A program made the position numbers and the translations under genes. The notes beneath the pieces were generated by a model. It saw only the letters and a list, made by a program, of their open reading frames with translations, did no database searches and was not told the origin of the DNA. 64,000 nucleotides of DNA. It comes from Luidia sarsii (Eukaryota > Echinodermata > Asteroidea > Paxillosida > Luidiidae). The stretch lies in assembly GCA_949987565.1 (NCBI GenBank), contig OX465117.1, forward strand, positions 5,890,621-5,954,620. Direction: 5' to 3'. How positions within the stretch are numbered: the stretch's first letter is position 1; each line of letters begins with the position of its first letter. Below, in pieces: positions 25,801-38,804 of the stretch.

Positions 25801-27949
25801 TAATGAATGAGATATTAACGAGCAAAGTGTATTTTTCTTTGCAGTTTCTCTCCGCCGACTGACTGTTGTGTACTGCTGTATGCACACACAAGCTGCCTAC
25901 CTGACAGAGGTTGGTTATCTTTGCTTGATCATCAAATCATCATACTGTGTTCGATTTCAGATTTTTCAAAGCTGATGCATAGGTGTTCTCCAGGTCTGTT
26001 AGCTGGCTAAGTTTTAGCTTTGTCAAGTGAATAATGAATGAGATATTAACGAGCAAAGTGTATTTTTCTTTACAGTTGCTCTCCGCCGTCTGACTGTTGT
26101 GTACTGCTGTATGCACACACAAGCTGCCTAGCTGACAGAGGTTGGTTCTCTTTGCTTGATCATCAAATCATCATACTATGTTCGATTTCAGATTTTTCAA
26201 AGCTGATGCATAGGTGTTCTCCAGGTCTGTTAGCAGGCTAAGTTTTAGCTTTGTCAAGTGAATAATGAATGAGATATTAACGAGCAAAGTGTATTTTTCT
26301 TTGCAGTTTCTCTCCGCCGACTGACTGTTGTGTACTGCTGTATGCACACACAAGCTGCCTACCTGACAGAGGTTGGTTATCTTTGCTTGATCATCAAATC
26401 ATCATACTATGTTCGATTTAAGATTTTTCAAAGCTGATGCATAGGTGTTCTCCAGGTCTGTTGGCAGGCTAAGTTTTAGCTTTGTCAAGTGAATAATGAA
26501 TGAGATATTAACGAGCAAAGTGTATTTTTCTTTACAGTTGCTCTCCGCCGTCTGACTGTTGTGTACTGCTGTATGCACACACAAGCTGCCTAGCTGACAG
26601 AGGTTGGTTCTCTTTGCTTGATCATCAAATCATCATACTATGTTCGATTTCAGATTTTTCAAAGCTGATGCATAGGTGTTCTCCAGGTCTGTTAGCAGGC
26701 TAAGTTTTAGCTTTGTCAAGTGAATAATGAATGAGATATTAACGAGCAAAGTGTATTTTTCTTTACAGTTGCTCTCCACCGTCTGACTGTTGTGTACTGC
26801 TGTATGCACACACAAGCTGTCTAGCTGACAGAGGTTGGTTCTCTTTGCTTGATCATCAAATCATCATACTATGTTCGATTTCAGATTTTTCAAAGCTGAT
26901 GCATAGGTGTTCTCCAGGTCTGTTAGCAGGCTAAGTTTTAGCTTTGTCAAGTGATTAATGAATGAGATATTAACGAGCAAAGTGTATTTTTCTTTACAGT
27001 TGCTCTCCGCCGTCTGACTGTTGTGTACTGCTGTATGCACACACAAGCTGCCTAGCTGACAGAGGTTGGTTCTCTTTGCTTGATCATCAAATCATATAGT
27101 ATGTTCGATTTAAGATTTTTCAAAGCTGATGCATAGGTGTTCTCCAGGTCTGTTAGCAGGCTAAGTTTTAGCTTTGTCAAGTGAATAATGAATGAGATAT
27201 TAACGAGCAAAGTTTATTTTTCTTTGCAGTTTCTCCCCGCCGACTGAGTGTTGTGTACAGCTGTATGCACACACAAGCTGCCTACCTGACAGAGGTTGGT
27301 TATCTTTGCTAGATCATCAAATCATCATACTATGTTCGATTTAAGATTTTTCAAAGCTGATGCATAGGTGTTCTCCAGGTCTGTTTGCAGGCTAAGTTTT
27401 AGCTTTGTCATGAGAATAATGAATGAGATATTAACGAGCAAAGTATATTTTTCTTTGCAGGTGCTCGCCGCCGTCTAACTGTTGTGTACTGCTGTATGCA
27501 CACACAAGCTGCCTAGCTGACAGAGGTTGGTTCTCTTTGCTTGATCATCAAATCATCATACTATGCTCGATTTCAGATTTTTTAAAGCTGATGCATAGGT
27601 GTTCTCCAGGTCTGTTAGCAGGCTAAGTTTTAGCTTTGTCAAGTGATTAATGAATGAGATATTAACGAGCAAAGTGTATTTTTCTTTACAGTTGCTCTCC
27701 GCCGTCTGACTGTTGTGTACTGCTGTATGCACACACAAGCTGCCTAGCTGACAGAGGTTGGTTCTCTTTGCTTGATCATCAAATCATCATACTATGCTCG
27801 ATTTCAGATTTTTCAAAGCTGATGCATAGGTGTTCTCCAGGTCTGTTAGCAGGCTAAGTTTTAGCTTTGTCAAGTGAATAATGAATGAGATATTAACGAG
27901 CAAAGTGTATTTTTCTTTGCAGTTTCTCCCCGCCGACTGACTGTTGTGT
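22869..27949. repeat. 22-monomer block, copy 2 (monomers 100-121)
   Basis: The type order and the 5081-bp length are the same as 4852-9932, offset 18017 bp, including the 230-bp t14 unit (monomer 118). Its own changes are ctcaagg at 23911-23915 in a t4 and agtttattt in t14. Its last nine monomers were copied again directly downstream. Confidence 0.93.
27027..27256. repeat. 230-bp deletion monomer 118 (t14), second copy
   Basis: It carries the one-base-short word atcatatagtatg (about 27091-27103) and the changes gag for gac and cag for ctg near its end, like monomer 40. It also has agtttattt for agtgtattt, which it shares only with monomer 127. That places monomers 118 and 127 as closer relatives of each other than of monomer 40. 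Confidence 0.93.
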
Positions 27950-30027
27950 ACTGCTGTATGCACACACAAGCTGCCTACCTGACAGAGGTTGGTTATCTTT
28001 GCTTGATCATCAAATCATCATACTGTGTTCGATTTCAGATTTTTCAAAGCTGATGCATAGGTGTTCTCCAGGTCTGTTAGCTGGCTAAGTTTTAGCTTTG
28101 TCAAGTGAATAATGAATGAGATATTAACGAGCAAAGTGTATTTTTCTTTACAGTTGCTCTCCGCCGTCTGACTGTTGTGTACTGCTGTATGCACACACAA
28201 GCTGCCTAGCTGACAGAGGTTGGTTCTCTTTGCTTGATCATCAAATCATCATACTATGTTCGATTTCAGATTTTTCAAAGCTGATGCATAGGTGTTCTCC
28301 AGGTCTGTTAGCAGGCTAAGTTTTAGCTTTGTCAAGTGAATAATGAATGAGATATTAACGAGCAAAGTGTATTTTTCTTTGCAGTTTCTCTCCGCCGACT
28401 GACTGTTGTGTACTGCTGTATGCACACACAAGCTGCCTACCTGACAGAGGTTGGTTATCTTTGCTTGATCATCAAATCATCATACTATGTTCGATTTAAG
28501 ATTTTTCAAAGCTGATGCATAGGTGTTCTCCAGGTCTGTTGGCAGGCTAAGTTTTAGCTTTGTCAAGTGAATAATGAATGAGATATTAACGAGCAAAGTG
28601 TATTTTTCTTTACAGTTGCTCTCCGCCGTCTGACTGTTGTGTACTGCTGTATGCACACACAAGCTGCCTAGCTGACAGAGGTTGGTTCTCTTTGCTTGAT
28701 CATCAAATCATCATACTATGTTCGATTTCAGATTTTTCAAAGCTGATGCATAGGTGTTCTCCAGGTCTGTTAGCAGGCTAAGTTTTAGCTTTGTCAAGTG
28801 AATAATGAATGAGATATTAACGAGCAAAGTGTATTTTTCTTTACAGTTGCTCTCCACCGTCTGACTGTTGTGTACTGCTGTATGCACACACAAGCTGTCT
28901 AGCTGACAGAGGTTGGTTCTCTTTGCTTGATCATCAAATCATCATACTATGTTCGATTTCAGATTTTTCAAAGCTGATGCATAGGTGTTCTCCAGGTCTG
29001 TTAGCAGGCTAAGTTTTAGCTTTGTCAAGTGATTAATGAATGAGATATTAACGAGCAAAGTGTATTTTTCTTTACAGTTGCTCTCCGCCGTCTGACTGTT
29101 GTGTACTGCTGTATGCACACACAAGCTGCCTAGCTGACAGAGGTTGGTTCTCTTTGCTTGATCATCAAATCATATAGTATGTTCGATTTAAGATTTTTCA
29201 AAGCTGATGCATAGGTGTTCTCCAGGTCTGTTAGCAGGCTAAGTTTTAGCTTTGTCAAGTGAATAATGAATGAGATATTAACGAGCAAAGTTTATTTTTC
29301 TTTGCAGTTTCTCCCCGCCGACTGAGTGTTGTGTACAGCTGTATGCACACACAAGCTGCCTACCTGACAGAGGTTGGTTATCTTTGCTAGATCATCAAAT
29401 CATCATACTATGTTCGATTTAAGATTTTTCAAAGCTGATGCATAGGTGTTCTCCAGGTCTGTTTGCAGGCTAAGTTTTAGCTTTGTCATGAGAATAATGA
29501 ATGAGATATTAACGAGCAAAGTATATTTTTCTTTGCAGGTGCTCGCCGCCGTCTAACTGTTGTGTACTGCTGTATGCACACACAAGCTGCCTAGCTGACA
29601 GAGGTTGGTTCTCTTTGCTTGATCATCAAATCATCATACTATGCTCGATTTCAGATTTTTTAAAGCTGATGCATAGGTGTTCTCCAGGTCTGTTAGCAGG
29701 CTAAGTTTTAGCTTTGTCAAGTGATTAATGAATGAGATATTAACGAGCAAAGTGTATTTTTCTTTACAGTTGCTCTCCGCCGTCTGACTGTTGTGTACTG
29801 CTGTATGCACACACAAGCTGCCTAGCTGACAGAGGTTGGTTCTCTTTGCTTGATCATCAAATCATCATACTATGCTCGATTTCAGATTTTTCAAAGCTGA
29901 TGCATAGGTGTTCTCCAGGTCTGTTAGCAGGCTAAGTTTTAGCTTTGTCAAGTGAATAATGAATGAGATATTAACGAGCAAAGTGTATTTTTCTTTGCAG
30001 TTTCTCCCCGCCGACTGACTGTTGTGT
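27950..30027. repeat. 9-monomer tandem copy (monomers 122-130)
   Basis: Type order is 11,1,10,12,13,14,2,3,4, 2078 bp. It is a direct tandem copy of 25872-27949, and both derive from the same order at 7855-9932. The duplicated 1-bp deletion and the duplicated agtttattt show that the whole block was copied after those changes arose. Confidence 0.94.
29105..29334. repeat. 230-bp deletion monomer 127 (t14), third copy
   Basis: It has the same one-base deletion (catatagtatg at about 29171) and the same agtttattt substitution as monomer 118, 2078 bp upstream. It is part of the tandem 9-mer. Confidence 0.93.
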
Positions 30028-32337
30028 ACTGCTGTATGCACACACAAGCTGCCTACCTGACAGAGGTTGGTTATCTTTGCTAGATCATCAAATCATCATA
30101 CTATGTTCGATTTAAGATTTCTCAAAGCTGATGCATAGGTGTTCTCCAGGTCTGTTTGCAGGCTAAGTTTTAGCTTTGTCATGAGAATAATTAATGAGAT
30201 ATTAACGAGCAAAGTATATTTTTCTTTGCAGGTGCTCGCCGCCGTCTAACTGTTGTGTACTGCTGTATGCACACACAAGCTGCCTAGCTGACAGAGGTTG
30301 GTTCTCTTTGCTTGATCATCAAATCATCATACTATGTTCGATTTAAGATTTTTCAAAGCTGATGCATAGGTGTTCTCCAGGTCTGTTAGCAGGCTAAGTT
30401 TTAGCTTTTTCAAGTGAATAATGATTGAGATATTAACGAGTAAAGTATATTTTTCTTTGCAGTTTCTCTCCGCGGACTGACTGTTGGGTACTGCTGTATG
30501 CACACACAAGCTGCCTACCTGACAGAGGTTGGTTCTCTTTGCTTGATCATAAAATCATCATACTATGTTCGATTTCAGATTTTTCAAAGCTGATGCATAG
30601 GTGTTCTCCAGGTCTGTTAGCAGGCTAAGTTTTAGCTTTGTCAAGTGAATAATGAATGAGATATTAACGAGCAAAGTGTATTTTTCTTTACAGTTGCTCT
30701 CCGCCGACTGACTGTTGTGTACTGCTGTATGCACACACAAGCTGCCTAGCTGAAAGAGGTTGGTTCTCTTTGCTTGATCATCAAATCATCATACTATGTC
30801 CGATTTAAGATTTTTCAAAGCTGATGCATAGGTGTTCTCCAGGTCTGTTAGCAGGCTAAGTTTTAGCTTTGTCAAGTGAATAATGAATGAGATATTAACG
30901 AGCAAAGTGTATTTTTCTTTGCAGTTTCTCTCCGCCGACTGACTGTTGTGTACTGCTGTATGCACACACAAGCTGCCTACCTGACAGAGGTTGGTTATCT
31001 TTGCTTGATCATCAAATCATCATACTGTGTTCGATTTCAGATTTTTCAAAGCTGATGCATAGGTGTTCTCCAGGTCTGTTAGCTGGCTAAGTTTTAGCTT
31101 TGTCAAGTGAATAATGAATGAGATATTAACGAGCAAAGTGTATTTTTCATTACAGTTGCTCTCCGCCGTCTGACTGTTGTGTACTGCTGTATGCACACAC
31201 AAGCTGCCTAGCTGACAGAGGTTGGTTCTCTTTGCTTGATCATCAAATCATCATACTATGTTCGATTTCAGATTTTTCAAAGGTGATGCATAGGTGTTCT
31301 CCAGGTCTGTTAGCAGGCTAAGTTTTAGCTTTGTCAAGTGAATAATGAATGAGATATTAACGAGCAAAGTGTATTTTTCTTTACAGTTGCTCTCCGCCGT
31401 CTGACTGTTGTGTACTGCTGTATGCACACACAAGCTGCCTAGCTGACAGAGGTTGGTTCTCTTTGCTTGATCATCAAATCATCATAGTATGTTCGATTTA
31501 AGATTTTTCAAAGCTGATGCATAGGTGTTCTCCAGGTCTGTTAGCAGGCTAAGTTTTAGCTTTGTCAAGTGAATAATGAATGAGATATTAACGAGCAAAG
31601 TGTATTTTTCTTTGCAGTTTCTCTCCGCCGACTGACTGTTGTGTACTGCTGTATGCACACACAAGCTGCCTACCTGACAGAGGTTGGTTATCTTTGCTTG
31701 ATTATCAAATCATCATACTATGTTCGATTTAAGATTTTTCAAAGCTGATGCATAGGTGTTCTCCAGGTCTGTTGGCAGGCTAAGTTTTAGCTTTGTCAAA
31801 TGAATAATGAATGAGATATTAACGAGCAAAGTGTATTTTTCTTTACAGTTGCTCTCCGCCGTCTGACTGTTGTGTACTGCTGTATGCACACACAAGCTGC
31901 CTAGCTGACAGAGGTTGGTTCTCTTTGCTTGATCATCAAATCATCATACTATGTTCGATTTCAGATTTTTCAAAGCTGATGCATAGGTGTTCTCCAGGTC
32001 TGTTAGCAGGCTAAGTTTTAGCTTTGTCAAGTGAATAATGAATGAGATATTAACGAGCAAAGTGTATTTTTCTTTACAGTTGCTCTCCGCCGTCTGACTG
32101 TTGTGTACTGCTGTATGCACACACAAGCTGTCTAGCTGACAGAGGTTGGTTCTCTTTGCTTGATCATCAAATCATCATACTATGTTCGATTTCAGATTTT
32201 TCAAAGCTGATGCATAGGTGTTCTCCAGGTCTGTTAGCAGGCTAAGTTTTAGCTTTGTCAAGTGATTAATGAATGAGATATTAACGAGCAAAGTGTATTT
32301 TTCTTTACAGTTGCTCTCCGCCGTCTGACTGTTGTGT

Positions 32338-32567
32338 ACTGCTGTATGCACACACAAGCTGCCTAGCTGACAGAGGTTGGTTCTCTTTGCTTGATCATCA
32401 AATCATATAGTATGTTCGATTTAAGATTTTTCAAAGCTGATGCATAGGTGTTCTCCAGGTCTGTTAGCAGGCTAAGTTTTAGCTTTGTCAAGTGAATAAT
32501 GAATGAGATATTAACGAGCAAAGTGTATTTTTCTTTGCAGTTTCTCCCCGCCGACTGACTGTTGTGT
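32338..32567. repeat. 230-bp deletion monomer 141 (t14), fourth copy
   Basis: It carries the same one-base-short word (aatcatatagtatg from 32401), but its end reads gactgactg and ctgctg as in most monomers. The end changes in monomers 40, 118 and 127 therefore either arose later or were lost here by exchange. Confidence 0.92.
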
Positions 32568-32798
32568 ACTGCTGTATGCACACACAAGCTGCCTACCTGA
32601 CAGAGGTTGGTTATCTTTGCTAGATCATCAAATCATCATACTATGTTCGATTTAAGATTTTTCAAAGCTGATGCATAGGTGTTCTCCAGGTCTGTTAGCA
32701 GGCTAAGTTTTAGCTTTGTCAAGTGATTAATGAATGAGATATTAACGAGCAAAGTGTATTTTTCTTTACAGTTGCTCTCCGCCGTCTGACTGTTGTGT
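32568..32798. repeat. Chimeric monomer 142 (t2-like start, t13 end)
   Basis: The start is typical of t2 (ggttatctttgctagatc, gatttaag). From position 130 of the unit it reads gttagcagg, then gtgattaatg and acagttgctctcc, as in t13. The switch lies roughly in 32655-32697. Confidence 0.85.
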
Positions 32799-33260
32799 AC
32801 TGCTGTATGCACACACAAGCTGCCTAGCTGACAGAGGTTGGTTCTCTTTGCTTGATCATCAAATCATCATACTATGTTCGATTTAAGATTTTTCAAAGCT
32901 GATGCATAGGTGTTCTCTAGGTCTGTTAGCAGGCTAAGTTTTAGCTTTGTCAAGTGAATAATGAATGAGATATTAACGAGCAAAGTGTATTTTTCTTTGC
33001 AGTTTCTCTCCGCCGTCTGACTGTTGTGTACTGCTGTATGCACACACAAGCTGCCTAGCTGACAGAGGTTGGTTCTCTTTGCTTGATCATCAAATCATCA
33101 TACTGTGTTCGATTTCAGATTTTTCAAAGCTGATGCATAGGTGTTCTCCAGGTCTGTTTGCTGGCTAAGTTTTATCTTTGTCAAGTGATTAATGAATGAG
33201 ATATTAACGAGCAAAGTGTATTTTTCTTTACAGTTGCTCTCCGCCGTCTGACTGTTGTGT

Positions 33261-36200
33261 ACTGCTGTATGCACACACAAGCTGCCTAGCTGACAGAGGT
33301 TGGTTCTCTTTGCTTGATCATCAAATCATCATACTATGTTCGATTTCAGATTTTTCAAAGCTGATGCATAGGTGTTCTCCAGGTCTGTTAGCAGGCTAAG
33401 TTTTAGCTTTGTCAAGTGAATAATGAATGAGATATTAACGAGCAAAGTGTATTTTTCTTTACAGTTGCTCTCCGCCGTCTGACTGTTGTGTACTGCTGTA
33501 TGCACACACAAGCTGTCTAGCTGACAGAGGTTGGTTATCTTTGCTAGATCATCAAATCATCATACTATGTTCGATTTAAGATTTTTCAAAGCTGATGCAT
33601 AGGTGTTCTCCAGGTCTGTTTGCAGGCTAAGTTTTAGCTTTGTCATGAGAATAATGAATGAGATATTAACGAGCAAAGTATATTTTTCTTTGCAGGTGCT
33701 CGCCGCCGTCTAACTGTTGTGTACTGCTGTATGCACACACAAGCTGCCTAGCTGACAGAGGTTGGTTCTCTTTGCTTGATCATCAAATCATCATACTATG
33801 CTCGATTTCAGATTTTTTAAAGCTGATGCATAGGTGTTCTCCAGGTCTGTTAGCAGGCTAAGTTTTAGCTTTGTCAAGTGATTAATGAATGAGATATTAA
33901 CGAGCAAAGTGTATTTTTCTTTACAGTTGCTCTCCGCCGTCTGACTGTTGTGTACTGCTGTATGCACACACAAGCTGCCTAGCTGACAGAGGTTGGTTCT
34001 CTTTGCTTGATCATCAAATCATCATACTATGCTCGATTTCAGATTTTTCAAAGCTGATGCATAGGTGTTCTCCAGGTCTGTTAGCAGGCTAAGTTTTAGC
34101 TTTGTCAAGTGAATAATGAATGAGATATTAACGAGCAAAGTGTATTTTTCTTTGCAGTTTCTCCCCGCCGACTGACTGTTGTGTACTGCTGTATGCACAC
34201 ACAAGCTGCCTACCTGACAGAGGTTGGTTATCTTTGCTAGATCATCAAATCATCATTCTATGTTCGATTTAAGATTTCTCAAAGCTGATGCATAGGTGTT
34301 CTCCAGGTCTGTTTGCAGGCTAAGTTTTAGCTTTGTCATGAGAATAATGAATGAGATATTAACGAGCAAAGTATATTTTTCTTTGCAGGTGCTCGCCGCC
34401 GTCTAACTGTTGTGTACTGCTGTATGCACACACAAGCTGCCTAGCTGACAGAGGTTGGTTCTCTTTGCTTGATCATCAAATCATCATACTATGTTCGATT
34501 TAAGATTTTTCAAAGCTGATGCATAGGTGTTTTCCAGGTCTGTTAGCAGGCTAAGTTTTAGCTTTTTCAAGTGAATAATGATTGAGATATTAACGAGTAA
34601 AGTATATTTTTCTTTGCAGTTTCTCTCCGCGGACTGACTGTTGGGTACTGCTGTATGCACACACAAGCTGCCTACCTGACAGAGGTTGGTTCTCTTTGCT
34701 TGATCATAAAATCATCATACTATGTTCGATTTCAGATTTTTCAAAGCTGATGCATAGGTGTTCTCCAGGTCTGTTAGCAGGCTAAGTTTTAGCTTTGTCA
34801 AGTGAATAATGAATGAGATATTAACGAGCAAAGTGTATTTTTCTTTGCAGTTTCTCTCCGCCGACTGACTGTTGTGTACTGCTGTATGCACACACAAGCT
34901 GCCTACCTGACAGAGGTTGGTTATCTTTGCTTGATCATCAAATCATCATACTGTGTTCGATTTCAGATTTTTCAAAGCTGATGCATAGGTGTTCTCCAGG
35001 TCTGTTAGCAGGCTAAGTTTTAGCTTTGTCAAGTGAATAATGATTGAGATATTAACGAGTAAAGTATATTTTTCTTTGCAGTTTCTCTCCGCGGACTGAC
35101 TGTTGGGTACTGCTGTATGCACACACAAGCTGCCTACCTGACAGAGGTTGGTTCTCTTTGCTTGATCATAAAATCATCATACTATGTTCGATTTCAGATT
35201 TTTCAAAGCTGATGCATAGGTGTTCTCCAGGTCTGTTAGCAGGCTAAGTTTTAGCTTTGTCAAGTGAATAATGAATGAGATATTAACGAGCAAAGTGTAT
35301 TTTTCTTTGCAGTTTCTCTCCGCCGACTGACTGTTGTGTACTGCTGTATGCACACACAAGCTGCCTACCTGACAGAGGTTGGTTCTCTTTGCTTGATCAT
35401 CAAATCATCATACTATGTTCGATTTCAGATTTTTCAAAGCTGATGCATAGGTGTTCTCCAGGTCTGTTAGCAGGCTAAGTTTTAGCTTTGTCAAGTGAAT
35501 AATGAATGAGATATTAACGAGCAAAGTGTATTTTTCATTACAGTTGCTCTCCGCCGTCTGACTGTTGTGTACTGCTGTATGCACACACAAGCTGCCTAGC
35601 TGACAGAGGTTGGTTCTCTTTGCTTGATCATCAAATCATCATACTATGTTCGATTTCAGATTTTTCAAAGCTGATGCATAGGTGTTCTCCAGGTCTGTTA
35701 GCAGGCTAAGTTTTAGCTTTGTCAAGTGAATAATGAATGAGATATTAACGAGCAAAGTGTATTTTTCTTTACAGTTGCTCTCCGCCGTCTGACTGTTGTG
35801 TACTGCTGTATGCACACACAAGCTGCCTAGCTGACAGAGGTTGGTTCTCTTTGCTTGATCATCAAATCATCATACTATGTTCGATTTAAGATTTTTCAAA
35901 GCTGATGCATAGGTGTTCTCTAGGTCTGTTAGCAGGCTAAGTTTTAGCTTTGTCAAGTGAATAATGAATGAGATATTAACGAGCAAAGTGTATTTTTCTT
36001 TGCAGTTTCTCTCCGCCGTCTGACTGTTGTGTACTGCTGTATGCACACACAAGCTGCCTAGCTGACAGAGGTTGGTTCTCTTTGCTTGATCATCAAATCA
36101 TCATACTGTGTTCGATTTCAGATTTTTCAAAGCTGATGCATAGGTGTTCTCCAGGTCTGTTTGCTGGCTAAGTTTTATCTTTGTCAAGTGATTAATGAAT

Positions 36201-38804
36201 GAGATATTAACGAGCAAAGTGTATTTTTCTTTACAGTTGCTCTCCGCCGTCTGACTGTTGTGTACTGCTGTATGCACACACAAGCTGCCTAGCTGACAGA
36301 GGTTGGTTCTCTTTGCTTGATCATCAAATCATCATACTATGTTCGATTTAAGATTTTTCAAAGCTGATGCATAGGTGTTCTCCAGGTCTGTTAGCAGGCT
36401 AAGTTTTAGCTTTGTCAAGTGAATAATGAATGAGATATTAACGAGCAAAGTGTATTTTTCTTTACAGTTGCTCTCCGCCGTCTGACTGTTGTGTACTGCT
36501 GTATGCACACACAAGCTGCCTAGCTGACAGAGGTTGGTTCTCTTTGCTTGATCATCAAATCATCATACTATGTTCGATTTCAGATTTTTCAAAGCTGATG
36601 CATAGGTGTTCTCCAGGTCTGTTAGCAGGCTAAGTTTTAGCTTTGTCAAGTGAATAATGAATGAGATATTAACGAGCAAAGTGTATTTTTCTTTACAGTT
36701 GCTCTCCGCCGTCTGACTGTTGTGTACTGCTGTATGCACACACAAGCTGTCTAGCTGACAGAGGTTGGTTATCTTTGCTAGATCATCAAATCATCATACT
36801 ATGTTCGATTTAAGATTTTTCAAAGCTGATGCATAGGTGTTCTCCAGGTCTGTTTGCAGGCTAAGTTTTAGCTTTGTCATGAGAATAATGAATGAGATAT
36901 TAACGAGCAAAGTATATTTTTCTTTGCAGGTGCTCGCCGCCGTCTAACTGTTGTGTACTGCTGTATGCACACACAAGCTGCCTAGCTGACAGAGGTTGGT
37001 TCTCTTTGCTTGATCATCAAATCATCATACTATGCTCGATTTCAGATTTTTTAAAGCTGATGCATAGGTGTTCTCCAGGTCTGTTAGCAGGCTAAGTTTT
37101 AGCTTTGTCAAGTGATTAATGAATGAGATATTAACGAGCAAAGTGTATTTTTCTTTACAGTTGCTCTCCGCCGTCTGACTGTTGTGTACTGCTGTATGCA
37201 CACACAAGCTGCCTAGCTGACAGAGGTTGGTTCTCTTTGCTTGATCATCAAATCATCATACTATGCTCGATTTCAGATTTTTCAAAGCTGATGCATAGGT
37301 GTTCTCCAGGTCTGTTAGCAGGCTAAGTTTTAGCTTTGTCAAGTGAATAATGAATGAGATATTAACGAGCAAAGTGTATTTTTCTTTGCAGTTTCTCCCC
37401 GCCGACTGACTGTTGTGTACTGCTGTATGCACACACAAGCTGCCTACCTGACAGAGGTTGGTTATCTTTGCTAGATCATCAAATCATCATACTATGTTCG
37501 ATTTAAGATTTCTCAAAGCTGATGCATAGGTGTTCTCCAGGTCTGTTTGCAGGCTAAGTTTTAGCTTTGTCATGAGAATAATGAATGAGATATTAACGAG
37601 CAAAGTATATTTTTCTTTGCAGGTGCTCGCCGCCGTCTAACTGTTGTGTACTGCTGTATGCACACACAAGCTGCCTAGCTGACAGAGGTTGGTTCTCTTT
37701 GCTTGATCATCAAATCATCATACTATGTTCGATTTAAGATTTTTCAAAGCTGATGCATAGGTGTTCTCCAGGTCTGTTAGCAGGCTAAGTTTTAGCTTTT
37801 TCAAGTGAATAATGATTGAGATATTAACGAGTAAAGTATATTTTTCTTTGCAGTTTCTCTCCGCGGACTGACTGTTGGGTACTGCTGTATGCACACACAA
37901 GCTGCCTACCTGACAGAGGTTGGTTCTCTTTGCTTGATCATCAAATCATCATACTATGTTCGATTTAAGATTTTTCAAAGCTGATGCATAGGTGTTCTCC
38001 AGGTCTGTTAGCAGGCTAAGTTTTAGCTTTGTCAAGTGAATAATGAATGAGATATTAACGAGCAAAGTGTATTTTTCTTTACAGTTGCTCTCCGCCGTCT
38101 GACTGTTGTGTACTGCTGTATGCACACACAAGCTGCCTAGCTGACAGAGGTTGGTTCTCTTTGCTTGATCATCAAATCATCATACTATGTTCGATTTCAG
38201 ATTTTTCAAAGCTGATGCATAGGTGTTCTCCAGGTCTGTTAGCAGGCTAAGTTTTAGCTTTGTCAAGTGAATAATGAATGAGATATTAACGAGCAAAGTG
38301 TATTTTTCTTTACAGTTGCTCTCCGCCGTCTGACTGTTGTGTACTGCTGTATGCACACACAAGCTGTCTAGCTGACAGAGGTTGGTTATCTTTGCTAGAT
38401 CATCAAATCATCATACTATGTTCGATTTAAGATTTTTCAAAGCTGATGCATAGGTGTTCTCCAGGTCTGTTTGCAGGCTAAGTTTTAGCTTTGTCATGAG
38501 AATAATGAATGAGATATTAACGAGCAAAGTATATTTTTCTTTGCAGGTGCTCGCCGCCGTCTAACTGTTGTGTACTGCTGTATGCACACACAAGCTGCCT
38601 AGCTGACAGAGGTTGGTTCTCTTTGCTTGATCATCAAATCATCATACTATGCTCGATTTCAGATTTTTTAAAGCTGATGCATAGGTGTTCTCCAGGTCTG
38701 TTAGCAGGCTAAGTTTTAGCTTTGTCAAGTGATTAATGAATGAGATATTAACGAGCAAAGTGTATTTTTCTTTACAGTTGCTCTCCGCCGTCTGACTGTT
38801 GTGT
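33261..38804. repeat. 24-monomer block, copy 1 (monomers 145-168)
   Basis: Type order is 8,2,3,4,2*,5,1,15,1,18,8,16,17,8,8,2,3,4,2*,5,8,8,2,3, 5544 bp. It returns at 39498-45041, an offset of 27 monomers (6237 bp). Rare shared marks include cattctatg in a t2* (about 34254 and 40491), gtgttttcc in t5 and the t15 chimera. Within the block, a 9-monomer word 16,17,8,8,2,3,4,2*,5 also recurs at 13- and 14-monomer offsets. Confidence 0.93.
34878..35108. repeat. Chimeric monomer 152 (t7-like start, t5 end)
   Basis: It begins actgtgttcgatttcag as in t7 and ends with gattgag, gtaaagtatat, ccgcggac and gttgggt as in t5. Position 151 is still G, unlike most t5. An identical chimera lies at 41115-41345, one 27-monomer offset away, so it predates that duplication. 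Confidence 0.87.

Larger units (their letters stand above)
30028..33260. repeat. Monomers 131-144: mixed transition segment
   Basis: Type order is 2*,5,9,1,11,8,19,10,8,13,14,13,16,17, 3233 bp. Parts resemble the 12-mer (19,10,8) and parts the 22-mer (13,14). The first t16 and t17 monomers of the window appear at its end. The t19 and t10 units here lack gatgcacagg and aatgggat, so they look like an earlier form of those at 10.9-18.8 kb. Private point changes are atgtccgat (monomer 134) and aaaggtgatg (monomer 136). Confidence 0.88.
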
